Both the position numbers and the translations under genes were made by a program. A model generated the notes under the pieces. That model searched no databases, had not been told where the DNA came from, and saw only the letters and a program-made list of their open reading frames with translations. From an uncultured Collinsella sp. (GTDB lineage: Bacteria; Actinomycetota; Coriobacteriia; Coriobacteriales; Coriobacteriaceae): a DNA stretch of 26,520 bases. Location: positions 1-26,520 of the forward strand of contig UQOJ01000027.1 in the NCBI GenBank assembly GCA_900542635.1, written 5' to 3'. Below, piece after piece: positions 8,811 to 16,599 of the stretch (positions within the stretch are counted from its first letter, which is position 1; every line of letters begins with the position of its first letter).

Positions 8811-8838
8811 TTGCAAACGGTCGCTCCCGTGGTATGTT
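8811..8838 (+). promoter_or_regulatory. candidate promoter of the ferredoxin gene
   Basis: TTGCAA at 8811-8816 and TATGTT at 8833-8838 are separated by 16 nt. The expected start near 8845 gives a leader of about 55 nt before the ATG at 8900. Confidence 0.5.
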
Positions 8839-8899
8839 TTTGCCCGAATCAAACCGGCGCGCATCGCCTGTAGCGTCGGTCAACAGAGAGGAAACTACC

Positions 8900-9085
8900 A
8901 TGGCTCATCCCGTAATTGATGCCGACGAGTGCATCGCTTGTGGCGTTTGCGTCGACTCCTGCCCCGCTGGCGTTCTGGAGCTCCAGGACGTCGCTACCGT
9001 CGCTGACGAGGACTCCTGCGTCGCCTGTGGCGCTTGCCAGGACGCTTGCCCCGCTGGCGCGATCACCGAGATCGTCGAGGAGTAA
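8900..9085 (+). CDS. 2x[4Fe-4S] ferredoxin
   Basis: This 61-residue protein has two complete CxxCxxCxxxCP motifs, C11-C14-C17-C21 and C40-C43-C46-C50. Each set gives three ligands to one cluster and one to the other, as in clostridial ferredoxins. It is a small, acidic, soluble low-potential electron carrier, in anaerobes typically serving pyruvate:ferredoxin oxidoreductase and hydrogenases. The ATG at 8900 is chosen because AGAGGAAA lies 6 nt upstream; an upstream in-frame ATG at 8834 overlaps the likely promoter. It is monocistronic, with its own promoter and a strong terminator. Confidence 0.95.
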   Translation: MAHPVIDADECIACGVCVDSCPAGVLELQDVATVADEDSCVACGACQDACPAGAITEIVEE

Positions 9086-9126
9086 CAACTCCCCCACCTG
9101 CACACTCAAAAGTACACCGTGCACAA

Positions 9127-9164
9127 AAAAGGAGGCCTCCGCATCGCCGCGGAGGCCTCCTTTT
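9127..9164. terminator. bidirectional terminator between ferredoxin and niaR
   Basis: The arms 9127-9142 and 9149-9164 pair perfectly (core GGAGGCCTCCGC) around a 6-nt loop. The outer A-T pairs supply a T-tract in both directions, serving the convergent ferredoxin gene and nad operon. Confidence 0.85.
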
Positions 9165-9177
9165 GCATTCGTCGTTA

Positions 9178-9723
9178 CTAGGACAGGTCGTCTTCGTAGG
9201 GCATTAGGTCCGCCAAGTAGCCCTTCTCTTTGAGCATCGCCTCGATCTCGTCGAGGGTCTGCTCGTCTTCCGCGGCGATGCGATGGAAGTGGTAGCCGCT
9301 GGTCACCGTCAGCAGCGGGAAGCTCTTGCCGCTGGCGATGCCCTCTAGGTAGCGCTCGACATCGCGACGATTGCGGATGTCCAGGTCGGCCGTGATCTTA
9401 CCGTACACGCGGTGATTGACGATCACGTTGAGCACGGCGCCTCCGGCGTCGACGATACTCGTGAGTTCATCGCCTGCCTGCTCCACGCCGTGGCGAACCT
9501 TGACCAAGCGCGTGGGCACGGCGGGGCTGCTGGGGGCCTCCTGCAGCACATAACCACGGTTGGTCGCCACGACATCGTGCCCATCGGCGCGCAACAGAGC
9601 AATATCCTGAACCACGACCTGACGGCTCACGCCAACCTCGCGAGCAAGTGCGCTGCCGGAGACGGGGTCTTTGGCTCCCTCGAGCACGGCCATGATGGCA
9701 CGGCGACGCTCGCGGGCGTCCAT
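9178..9723 (-). CDS. niaR: NAD biosynthesis repressor NiaR (HTH plus 3H domain)
   Basis: The protein has 181 residues. An N-terminal winged helix (about 5-60: SGSALAREVGVSRQVVVQDI, then DGHDVVATNRGYVL) is followed by a 3H domain (about 70-175). The domain's histidines are visible in VRHGVEQAGDEL, VNHRVYGKI and SGYHFHRI and are thought to bind a metal. NiaR proteins sense niacin and repress NAD synthesis and niacin uptake. It is the last gene of the nadABC operon and its ATG overlaps the nadC stop (TAATG), so it is co-translated and probably autoregulated. The likely operator is the twin palindrome upstream of nadA. Confidence in the family is high; the niacin ligand is inferred from family and context. 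Confidence 0.9.
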   Translation of the reverse strand: MDARERRRAIMAVLEGAKDPVSGSALAREVGVSRQVVVQDIALLRADGHDVVATNRGYVLQEAPSSPAVPTRLVKVRHGVEQAGDELTSIVDAGGAVLNVIVNHRVYGKITADLDIRNRRDVERYLEGIASGKSFPLLTVTSGYHFHRIAAEDEQTLDEIEAMLKEKGYLADLMPYEDDLS

Positions 9724-10583
9724 TATTTACCGTCCAGCAGACGCAGGTGCTTAAGCGAGAGGTCGAGAATCGGCGCAGAATGCGTCAACGCCCCCGAGCT
9801 AATAAAGTCAACGCCCAGGTCAGCGAGCGCGCGGATATTGCTAGCGTCCACGTTGCCCGAGCACTCGGTCTTGGCGCGGCCGGCGATAAGCTCAATCGCT
9901 GCAGCCATGTCGTCGTGGGTCATGTTGTCGAGCATGATGATATCGGCGCCGGCCTCCACGGCCTCGCGCACCATGTCCAGGTTCTCGCACTCGATCTCGA
10001 CGGTCGTGGTAAACGATGCATGGGCGCGCGCCATCTCGATCGCACGCGTCACGCCACCGGCGGCATCAATGTGGTTGTCCTTGAGCATGACGGCCGTCGA
10101 CAGGTTGTAACGGTGGTTGCTGCCGCCGCCGATCTCGACCGCGGCCTTCTCGAAGACGCGCATGCCCGGCGTGGTCTTGCGCGTGTCGACGAGCACGGTC
10201 TTGGTACCCTCGAGCGCCGCGGCCATCTGGTGCGTATAGGTAGCGATACCGCTCATGCGCTGCAGGTAGTTGAGCGCCACACGCTCGCCCGAAAGCAGCA
10301 CGCGCGCATCGCCGCGCACCTGGCCCACGTGGTCGCCGGCGTGCACCTCGTCACCGTCGGCAACATCAAACAGCACCGAGCTCTGCGAATCCAGCAGCTC
10401 AAAGGTGCGAGCGAACACATCCAGACCCGCAATGATGCCATCGGCCTTGGCGATAAGCTCCACCGTGGCGGGACGCGCCGTGGGACACACGCTCGCCGTG
10501 CTCACGTCCTCAAAGGTAATGTCTTCGCGCAGAGCCTGCAGAATCAGATCATCGACGACGAGCTTCATGGTAATGGGATTCAT
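9723..10583 (-). CDS. nadC: nicotinate-nucleotide pyrophosphorylase (quinolinate phosphoribosyltransferase)
   Basis: The 286-residue protein joins quinolinate to PRPP, releasing CO2 and PPi, to give nicotinate mononucleotide. Family motifs include LREDITFEDVST near the N-terminus, LNYLQRMSGIATYT, VDTRKTTPGMR, GGGSNHRYNL, LKDNHI, VEIECENLD, IIMLDNM and GVDFISSGALTHSAP. Arg, His and Lys residues in these motifs bind the two phosphate-bearing substrates. Start 10583 is chosen because GGAGGAG lies 6 nt upstream; a second ATG 15 nt in has no such site. It starts 3 nt after nadB ends and overlaps niaR by one base. Confidence 0.96.
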   Translation of the reverse strand: MNPITMKLVVDDLILQALREDITFEDVSTASVCPTARPATVELIAKADGIIAGLDVFARTFELLDSQSSVLFDVADGDEVHAGDHVGQVRGDARVLLSGERVALNYLQRMSGIATYTHQMAAALEGTKTVLVDTRKTTPGMRVFEKAAVEIGGGSNHRYNLSTAVMLKDNHIDAAGGVTRAIEMARAHASFTTTVEIECENLDMVREAVEAGADIIMLDNMTHDDMAAAIELIAGRAKTECSGNVDASNIRALADLGVDFISSGALTHSAPILDLSLKHLRLLDGK

Positions 10584-10586
10584 GGT

Positions 10587-11963
10587 CTACTCCTCCACGG
10601 CCTGCGTGCCGACGGCACGGGCCAAATCATCGATTGCCAGGGTGTCGACGCTCAGGGCGCGATGACGGCCATCGAGCGCGGGCTCGCCCGCCTGCTCCAC
10701 GGCCAGCGACTCGCCGGTACGCATGTACCACGCGGCGCGACGACCCCAGACCAGTGCCTCGAGCAGGCTGTTTGACGCAAGGCGGTTCTTGCCGTGAACG
10801 CCGTTGCAGGCCGTCTCGCCCGCAGCGTAGAGCTCGGGCATCGAGGTGCGGCCGTCCTTGTCGACCCACACGCCGCCCATAAAGTAGTGCTGCGTGGGCG
10901 TAACGGGAATGGGCTCGTCCAAGATGTCGCGGCCGTCCTCCAGGCAGCGCGCGCGGATGTTGGCAAAGTGCCCGGTCACCACGTCGCGCTCGACGGGGGC
11001 AAAGCTCAGCCACTCGTGCTCGGTGCCGTCCTGCTTCATCTGCTCGCGAATAGCGGCGGCGACCACATCGCGCGGCTGGAGCTCGTCGGTAAAGCGCTCG
11101 CCGGCGGCGTTGAGCAAAATCGCGCCCTCGCCGCGGCAACTCTCGCTGATCAGGAAGGTGCGGCCCGGCTGCGGCGAGAACAGTCCCGTGGGGTGAATCT
11201 GCACGTAGTCCAGATGCTCCATCTTAATGCCATGCTCCTGAGCAATGTAGCAGGCATCGCCCGTGAGCTGCGGGTAGTTGGTCGAATGGTCGTATACGCC
11301 GCCGATACCGCCCGTCGCCCACAGCGTGTGGCGGGCATGGATCTTAAACGGCTTACCGGCATGCACGCCCTCCGCGGCATTTGCCAGCTCGTCGGCGGGG
11401 CGAGCTGAATCGCCTTCATCCACGGCAACGGCGACGACGCCGGTGCACACCGTGGCGCCATCGCGCTCGGCGGTCAGGATATCGGTCATGGCAACGTGTT
11501 CGAGAATCTGCACGTTGTCCAGCTTGCGGACAGCCTGGAGCAGTTTGGTCGTAATCTCCTTGCCCGTAATATCGGCATGGAAGGCAATGCGCGGACGGCT
11601 GTGTGCGCCCTCGCGGGTAAAGTCGAGGCTGCCATCGGCCTTGCGCTCAAAATCCACGCCCATCGCTAGCAGGTCGTTGATGACCGAGCGGCTCGAGCGG
11701 ATCATGATGTCGACGCTCTCGCGGCGGTTCTCGTAGTGGCCGGCGTGCATGGTGTCCTCAAAGAAGGCATCGTAGTCCGAGCCCTCGGGCAGCACGCAGA
11801 TGCCGCCCTGCGCGAGCATCGAATCGCACTCGTCGACCGCGCCCTTGGAGAGCATGATCACGCGCATGCTCGTCGGCAGGTTGAGAGCCGCGTACAGGCC
11901 CGCTACGCCGCAGCCGGCAATGATGACGTCGCACTCCATATCGGGGTATTGCTTGGTTTCCAC
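10587..11963 (-). CDS. nadB: L-aspartate oxidase
   Basis: This is a 458-residue FAD protein that oxidises L-aspartate to iminoaspartate, the substrate of NadA; in anaerobes fumarate rather than oxygen is the likely acceptor. The FAD-binding site lies near the N-terminus (CDVIIAGCGVAGLYAALNLP). The fumarate reductase/succinate dehydrogenase signature follows (MLAQGGICVLPEGSD, EGAHSRPRIAFHADITGKEI, LWATGGIGGVYDHSTNYPQL), and GKNRLASNSLLEALVWGRRA is near the C-terminus. The start is set at the GTG at 11963, which has GGGAGAGG 6 nt upstream; the ATG at 12008 lies before that ribosome site and has none of its own. The C-terminal helical domain is shorter than in E. coli NadB. It is second in the operon, 56 nt after nadA. 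Confidence 0.95.
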   Translation of the reverse strand: METKQYPDMECDVIIAGCGVAGLYAALNLPTSMRVIMLSKGAVDECDSMLAQGGICVLPEGSDYDAFFEDTMHAGHYENRRESVDIMIRSSRSVINDLLAMGVDFERKADGSLDFTREGAHSRPRIAFHADITGKEITTKLLQAVRKLDNVQILEHVAMTDILTAERDGATVCTGVVAVAVDEGDSARPADELANAAEGVHAGKPFKIHARHTLWATGGIGGVYDHSTNYPQLTGDACYIAQEHGIKMEHLDYVQIHPTGLFSPQPGRTFLISESCRGEGAILLNAAGERFTDELQPRDVVAAAIREQMKQDGTEHEWLSFAPVERDVVTGHFANIRARCLEDGRDILDEPIPVTPTQHYFMGGVWVDKDGRTSMPELYAAGETACNGVHGKNRLASNSLLEALVWGRRAAWYMRTGESLAVEQAGEPALDGRHRALSVDTLAIDDLARAVGTQAVEE

Positions 11964-12019
11964 AGGAATCCTCTCCCTTGTAATGTGACATAAGGAACCA
12001 TCCCTCATGCCACATTGTT

Positions 12020-13045
12020 CTAGCGTGCTGCGTACTCGAGCATGCGGTCGAGCGTAAGTTTGGCCTGGTCGGCAGCCTCGTCCGACACGCCGATCTGCAC
12101 CTCGCCCTCACCCGTCTCCAGGCAGCGCACGAGCTTTTCGAGCGTGATGAGATCCATGTTGACGCAGGTGGGCTGCACCGCGGGGAAGTAGAACTTCTTG
12201 CCGGTGCCCTGGCAGCGGCGCTCGAGCTCGTAGAGCACGCCGCGGACCGTCACGATAATGAACTCGCTGGCATCCGACTCCTCGGCGTACTTGATGATGC
12301 CGGCGGTGGAGCCGATGTAGTCGGCCTCGGCCAGGACGTCGGCTTTACACTCTGGGTGCGCCAGCACAAGCGCGTCGGGATGCGCCTCCTGCGCGTCGAC
12401 GATCTGCTCGACGGTGATGATGTGATGGCGCGGGCAGTAGCCGTTGTTGAGGATGACGTGCTTTTGGGGCACCTGCTCGGCCACAAAGCGGCCCAGGTTC
12501 TGGTCGGGAATGAACAGGATATGCTGCTGCGGCAGCTCGGAGACGATCTTGACGGCATTGGAGCTGGTGACGCACACGTCACTCCAGCTCTTGATCTCAA
12601 CCGTCGAGTTGACGTAGCAGACCACGGCAAGGTCGTCGCCATACTCGGCGCGCGCCGCGTCGACCGTCTCGCGCTTGACCATATGAGCCATGGGGCAGTC
12701 CGCACCCGGCTCGGGCAGCAGCACGGTTTTGGTGGGGTTGAGCAGCTTGGCGCTCTCGCCCATAAACTCCACGCCGCACAGCACGATCGTCTGCTGCGGC
12801 AGGCTCTTGGCAAGCTTTGCCAGGTAGAAGCTATCGCCGACGTAATCGGCAACGGCTTGGACCTCGGGCGCCACATAGTAGTGTGCCAGGATCACCGCGT
12901 CACGTTGGGTTTTTAGTTGCTGAATGGCCTCGACGAGCTCTGCGGGCACCAGCGCCGCACGCTCCGTTGCCGTCGTTGCCGATGCTAGGCCGGCCGCGAT
13001 ATCGCGTGCAAGCTCCGACGCATCCATGTTCGCGCTCTGTGCCAT
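12020..13045 (-). CDS. nadA: quinolinate synthase A
   Basis: The 341-residue protein condenses iminoaspartate with dihydroxyacetone phosphate to quinolinate. It has three similar lobes around one oxygen-sensitive [4Fe-4S] cluster. Likely cluster cysteines are in VLCGVEFMGESAKLL, NNGYCPRHHI or HPECKADV, and VQPTCVNMD; other family motifs are LAHYYVAPEVQ, ADYVGDSFYLAK and STAGIIKYAEES. The ATG at 13045 is preferred over the adjacent TTG at 13048 because GAGGGG lies 5 nt before it. It is the first gene of the nadABC-niaR operon, preceded by a good promoter with an overlapping palindrome. Confidence 0.96.
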   Translation of the reverse strand: MAQSANMDASELARDIAAGLASATTATERAALVPAELVEAIQQLKTQRDAVILAHYYVAPEVQAVADYVGDSFYLAKLAKSLPQQTIVLCGVEFMGESAKLLNPTKTVLLPEPGADCPMAHMVKRETVDAARAEYGDDLAVVCYVNSTVEIKSWSDVCVTSSNAVKIVSELPQQHILFIPDQNLGRFVAEQVPQKHVILNNGYCPRHHIITVEQIVDAQEAHPDALVLAHPECKADVLAEADYIGSTAGIIKYAEESDASEFIIVTVRGVLYELERRCQGTGKKFYFPAVQPTCVNMDLITLEKLVRCLETGEGEVQIGVSDEAADQAKLTLDRMLEYAAR

Positions 13046-13080
13046 CAAGGCCCCTCTCTTTTGGCGAATCTTGGGGCTTT

Positions 13081-13109
13081 AGTATGACACCTAGGTTTAC
13101 AGCTGACAA
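13081..13109 (-). promoter_or_regulatory. promoter of the nadABC-niaR operon
   Basis: Read leftward, -35 TTGTCA (13104-13109) and -10 CATACT (13081-13086) are separated by exactly 17 nt. The expected start near 13074 gives a leader of about 30 nt. One of the two palindromic boxes lies between the -35 and -10, where a bound repressor would block RNA polymerase. Confidence 0.65.
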
Positions 13110-13132
13110 GACAGCTGTAAACCTAGGTGTCA
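13085..13132. promoter_or_regulatory. twin palindromic operator, probable NiaR site
   Basis: The arms 13085-13105 and 13112-13132 form a perfect 21-bp inverted repeat with a 6-nt loop. Each arm holds its own 8-bp palindrome ACCTAGGT (13089-13096 and 13121-13128) and a CAGCTG. The two ACCTAGGT centres are 32 bp apart, about three helical turns, so two repressor dimers could bind on the same face. It overlaps the nadA promoter. NiaR is the natural candidate because it is encoded in the same operon. Confidence 0.65.
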
Positions 13133-13338
13133 AGTTGGAATAAAGATTCAATCATGCGGCGGGTCCATTTTCGAACTAGCAAGCTGAGGATAGCCGAGCT
13201 CTCAATAGCGCAGGAGGCATCTTTCGCCACCGCAATGCCACTCGGCGCGAGTTGCACGACGTGGGGCGCAAATGGGACACGCCTCCGCGAGCGGTCCGCA
13301 CCCAATGTGGCAAAATCGAACTACTAAGGGGGCTCAGA

Positions 13339-14061
13339 ATGCTCAAGATTATTGCCTGCGACGATGATGTCGCTTTTCTAGATAGACTGCACCGGATGAT
13401 CGACCGTTGGTCGACCGAGACGGGCACGGCGGTCGATGTTGCGCTCGTCACGCGCGGCGAGGACCTGCTGGCCCGCCATGCCGCATCACGCGCCGACATC
13501 ATTCTGCTCGATATGATCATGCCACTCGTCAACGGCATGGATACCGCGCGCGAATTGCGCCAGGCCGATACCGCCGTGCGCCTGGTGTTTCTCACCTCGT
13601 CGCCCGAGTTCGCACTGGAGTCCTACGAGGTCCGTGCCTTCGACTATCTGCTCAAGCCCGTGACTTACGAACGCCTGGCGCAGTTACTCGACGAGCTTTC
13701 GAGCATGCGCCCGGCGGCAACCGATGAGCTCGTGATCAAAACGTCCTTTGGCTACCACGCCCTGCGCCTGTCTGACATCGAATATGCCGAGGCGCGCAAC
13801 AAGCACGTGGTCTTCCACCTGCGCGACGGACGCGATATCGAGGCACTCGAATCGTTCCGCAGCGTCGAGGACCGTTTGGCGCAAAATGCCACCTTCTTTA
13901 AATGCCACCGCAGCTACCAGGTCAACCTGCGCAATATCGATCACTTTGACCGCACGGACATCGTCATGCGCTCGGGCGCGTGCATCCCGCTTTCGCGCAG
14001 CTGCAAGCAGGGATTCCAAGACGCCTACTTTGCGGTGCGCTTTGAGGGCGGGAGGCGCTGA
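13339..14061 (+). CDS. LytTR-family response regulator
   Basis: The protein has 240 residues. The receiver domain (about 1-120) has the acidic pocket D8-D10, phospho-acceptor Asp58 (IILLDMIMP), the Thr/Ser switch LTSS at 85-88 and Lys106 (YLLKP). A LytTR DNA-binding domain follows (about 135-235: YAEARNKHVVFHL, FFKCHRSYQVNLRNID, PLSRSCKQGF). Such regulators bind paired direct repeats and commonly control bacteriocin, quorum or surface functions. ATG 13339 is chosen because AAGGGGG lies 6 nt upstream; the reading frame is open further upstream without a ribosome site. Its stop overlaps the kinase start (TGATG), so the pair is co-translated. Targets are unknown. Confidence 0.93.
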   Translation: MLKIIACDDDVAFLDRLHRMIDRWSTETGTAVDVALVTRGEDLLARHAASRADIILLDMIMPLVNGMDTARELRQADTAVRLVFLTSSPEFALESYEVRAFDYLLKPVTYERLAQLLDELSSMRPAATDELVIKTSFGYHALRLSDIEYAEARNKHVVFHLRDGRDIEALESFRSVEDRLAQNATFFKCHRSYQVNLRNIDHFDRTDIVMRSGACIPLSRSCKQGFQDAYFAVRFEGGRR

Positions 14062-15338
14062 TGGTCTCCTCGGTCGAAATGATCCTTTGGGCAATCCACC
14101 ACGCCACGACGCTACTCTTTGGCGTCTTTGCCTCGGCGGCGCTGTGCGGTATCGAGATCAACCGGCGTCATGCGCTTGAACTGGTGGTCGTTACCATTCT
14201 GACCGGCACCGCCTTCTCAATCGCCAACGTCGTTGGCGGCGAACTATTTGCCCGACAGGTTTATCCACTTGTCGTGCACCTGCCGCTTATCGTCTACCTG
14301 TGTGCGCGCTACCGCCTGAGCCCGCTGCTTGCCGTGCTCGGCATTACGAGTGCCTATCTGAGCTGCCAGTTCAGCAATTGGATGGGCATCGCCGCATTTG
14401 CCGCAACCGATTCTCAGATCGCGTACTATCTGGCGCGCATCGCGACCACACTCGCCGTCTTTGCCGTCCTGTTGCATTGGGCCGGCGACATCGGTCCGCG
14501 CTTGGCGATTAAAAGCACCACCGAGCTGGGCATCCTTTTAATCCTGCCGCTCGTCTATTACATCTTTGACTATGCCACCAACGTCTACACCACGCTGTTC
14601 CACTCGGGCTCGGTGGTAACGGTTGAATTTTTGGCATTTGCGCTCTGTGCCTTCTATCTTATGTTTCTTGCCGTTTACCTGCGCGAATACGAAGAAAAGG
14701 AAACCGCCGAGCGAGAGCGCTGGATGCTCGAAACCCGCGACAGCGCCGCCATCAAAGAGCTCGAGGCTTGGCGTCAATCTGGGCGCGAGCTGTCGATTCT
14801 TCGCCACGATATGCGCCACTTCCTACGCGGCCTAGCCGCTTTAATTGAGGAGGGCCACACCGACGAGGCGCTCAAACGCATCGATGAACTCTGCGAAGCC
14901 AGCGATCGCACCGCCGTACGCCGCTTCTGCGCCAACGAGACCGTAAACATCGCGCTTTCGTCATTTAACTCGGATATCAATAGAAACGGCATTACCGCCA
15001 ACCTGCGCGCCGCCGTACCCGAAACCATCCACGTAGGCGACGCCGACCTGTTTAGCGTGCTCTCAAATGCCTTGGAAAACGCTATCACCGCCGCAAGTGC
15101 CGCACCCCAAGGAAAGCGATTCGTCGACCTTGACCTGCGATTAGAGGACAGCCAGCTGCTGCTGTTAGTTTCCAATACGTTTGACCGCGCGCCGCGCATG
15201 GTCGACGGCATGCCCGTGACCCGACATGCGGGCCACGGCTTTGGCACCAGAAGCATCAAACTCGCCGTGGAGCGCATGAACGGCAACTGCCAGTTCCGCA
15301 TTAACGGCGATCGGTTTGAGCTGCGCGCTGTGATGTAA
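14061..15338 (+). CDS. GHKL sensor histidine kinase of the AgrC type
   Basis: The protein has 425 residues. The N-terminal half (about 1-205) has six or seven hydrophobic segments with short loops, the membrane sensor. A coiled region (REYEEKETAERERWMLE) leads to the H-box RHDMRHFL, where His249 is the likely phospho-acceptor. The ATPase domain has the N-box LSNALENAI and the G-box GHGFGTRSIKLAVERMNG. The lack of an extracellular sensor domain and the LytTR partner match peptide- or lipid-sensing kinases such as AgrC and ComD. No agrB, agrD or exporter gene is next to it, so the signal is unknown. It overlaps the regulator by one base and runs convergently with the next gene, 74 nt away. Confidence 0.92.
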   Translation: MVSSVEMILWAIHHATTLLFGVFASAALCGIEINRRHALELVVVTILTGTAFSIANVVGGELFARQVYPLVVHLPLIVYLCARYRLSPLLAVLGITSAYLSCQFSNWMGIAAFAATDSQIAYYLARIATTLAVFAVLLHWAGDIGPRLAIKSTTELGILLILPLVYYIFDYATNVYTTLFHSGSVVTVEFLAFALCAFYLMFLAVYLREYEEKETAERERWMLETRDSAAIKELEAWRQSGRELSILRHDMRHFLRGLAALIEEGHTDEALKRIDELCEASDRTAVRRFCANETVNIALSSFNSDINRNGITANLRAAVPETIHVGDADLFSVLSNALENAITAASAAPQGKRFVDLDLRLEDSQLLLLVSNTFDRAPRMVDGMPVTRHAGHGFGTRSIKLAVERMNGNCQFRINGDRFELRAVM

Positions 15339-15412
15339 GGGCGCGGGCGCGACGGATTTGCGTTCCGTGGGTGCGGCTCGCCCGCTCGGGGTCGTTTGTC
15401 GACGCGGGCTCG

Positions 15413-15988
15413 CTACAGCGGAGCGGCCGCCGGGGTCAGCTGCTTGATGTAGGCCCACATGCGCTGCTTGGCCGCTTTGTCGGTCAGCGCCGCCTCAAAG
15501 CCGTCGAGCGCGAGCACGCGGCGGCCCTGCACATGGGCGACCAGGCCGGGCTTGAGCATGGCGGTATCAAAGTCGTCGATTGCCACGAGCATGTCGGCAT
15601 AGGTCTCGCGCATGGTATCGGCCGCGCGATCGTCCAGCAGCAGGACCGCCTCGGGGTCCAAGGCCTCAAGCGCCTCGCGGAACAGCTCGCACGGTAGAGT
15701 CTCGCCCACCGCGGCCGCTCCGTCACCCACGCCAGCGACGCTTGCCAGCACGCAAAAATCCTCGGGCGCGTAGCCGATGGCCCCAAGCGCCTTGCGCAAC
15801 GCCGCGCCATCCGGGCCGGCGGCAAGCTCGCCACCCGAACGCTCGGCCTCGTCCAGATCGCCTTTGACCAGCACGATCGGCGAGCACGCGTTGCCCGCGA
15901 TACGCACGCCACGACCCGCGAGCGATGCGAGCTCCTGCTCGGTCGCCTGGGCGATGGCTTCTTTTTTCTGGCTTTGTGACGTGGGCAT
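15413..15988 (-). CDS. unknown protein, resembling a decayed uracil-DNA glycosylase
   Basis: The protein has 191 residues and no signal or membrane segment. The ATG at 15988 is chosen because GGAGA lies about 6 nt upstream, downstream of a good -10 box. The order of segments recalls family-4 uracil-DNA glycosylases: a strand (SPIVLVKGDL), a G-rich turn and helix (GPDGAALRKALGAIGYAPEDFCVLAS), a helix-strand pair with Asp-Pro (ALEALDPEAVLLLDDRAADTM), a further strand and a final helix with Lys and Trp (KAAKQRMWAYIKQL). The catalytic GExPG motif, the HPS/HPA motif and the cluster cysteine set are not seen, so enzyme activity is doubtful. The resemblance is my own pattern reading and could be wrong. 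The gene is monocistronic and divergent from thioredoxin. Confidence 0.75.
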   Translation of the reverse strand: MPTSQSQKKEAIAQATEQELASLAGRGVRIAGNACSPIVLVKGDLDEAERSGGELAAGPDGAALRKALGAIGYAPEDFCVLASVAGVGDGAAAVGETLPCELFREALEALDPEAVLLLDDRAADTMRETYADMLVAIDDFDTAMLKPGLVAHVQGRRVLALDGFEAALTDKAAKQRMWAYIKQLTPAAAPL

Positions 15989-16016
15989 GCGCTCTCCAAT
16001 CGTTTGCGTGCCCACC

Positions 16017-16045
16017 ATTATATAAAAGAGCCGCCCGCGAGTGGT
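16017..16045 (-). promoter_or_regulatory. candidate promoter for the 15413-15988 gene
   Basis: Reading leftward, a perfect -10 TATAAT (16017-16022) lies within TATATAAT, about 28 nt before the ATG. The -35 at 17 nt spacing (ACCACT) is poor. A 10-bp hairpin overlaps this -35 zone. Confidence 0.45.
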
Positions 16046-16061
16046 TGCTTTGCGGGCGGCT
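16029..16061. other. 10-bp inverted repeat in a divergent promoter region
   Basis: The arms AGCCGCCCGC (16029-16038) and 16052-16061 are perfectly complementary around a 13-nt loop. As it lies between two divergent genes it is upstream of both and is unlikely to be a terminator. It may be an operator shared by thioredoxin and the 15413-15988 gene. Confidence 0.45.
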
Positions 16062-16124
16062 GGGTATAAGCACGGTCGTACTGAGTTTTACGCGGCCGAA
16101 CCGCGTCGCATTATGGAGGTCACC

Positions 16125-16445
16125 ATGGCTGACATTAATCAGATTACCCCCGAGAACTTCGAATCCATCGTTAACGACAGCCTGCCCGTGCTGGTCGATT
16201 TTTGGGCACCGTGGTGCGGGCCTTGTCGATCCCTCTCGCCCATCGTTGACGAGGTTGCCGATGAGCTGGCGGGCAAGCTTGCCGTTGCCAAATGCAACGT
16301 TGACGACAACCAGGACCTGGCCATGAAGTATGGCGTCATGAGTATCCCCACGCTGATTGTGTTTAAGAACGGCGAGGAGATTGACCGCTCGGTTGGCGCT
16401 CTGCCCAAGACGAGGCTGCAGGCGCTGCTGGAGAAGCATCTGTAA
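16125..16445 (+). CDS. trxA: thioredoxin
   Basis: The 106-residue protein has the thioredoxin fold with active site FWAPWCGPC, redox cysteines C31 and C34, the buried Asp25 (LVDFWA) and the cis-proline loop SIPT. It reduces protein disulfides in the cytoplasm, normally with electrons from thioredoxin reductase, which is not in this window. The ATG at 16125 is chosen because GGAGGT lies 4 nt upstream; an earlier in-frame ATG at 16113 overlaps that site. It appears to be monocistronic. A hairpin about 120 nt downstream may be its terminator. Confidence 0.95.
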   Translation: MADINQITPENFESIVNDSLPVLVDFWAPWCGPCRSLSPIVDEVADELAGKLAVAKCNVDDNQDLAMKYGVMSIPTLIVFKNGEEIDRSVGALPKTRLQALLEKHL

Positions 16446-16566
16446 TACGCTTGTTACATGTTGCCGTCTGCCTGCCGTCCATGAGCGCTTTTGCACCGCT
16501 CGCCGGACTTCTGGATGTACCGAGTGCAACCACGGATAGTATGGTAGTCACAAACAGCCCCCAGTG

Positions 16567-16599
16567 AACGGGTGCGGGTCGCACAGACTCGTACCCGTT
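16567..16599 (+). terminator. rho-independent terminator
   Basis: The arms 16567-16579 and 16587-16599 pair over 13 bp with two G-T wobbles and a 7-nt loop, and run into TTCTT. It may end the thioredoxin transcript or a small RNA started within the 120-nt gap, which has a possible -10 box (TAGTAT) at about 16537-16542. Confidence 0.55.

Noticed and set aside
13154..13327. 57-codon open frame upstream of the response regulator, a possible pheromone precursor
   Set aside because: There is no ribosome site at proper distance, no convincing leader-core-tail layout, and it overlaps the likely promoter and leader of the regulator.
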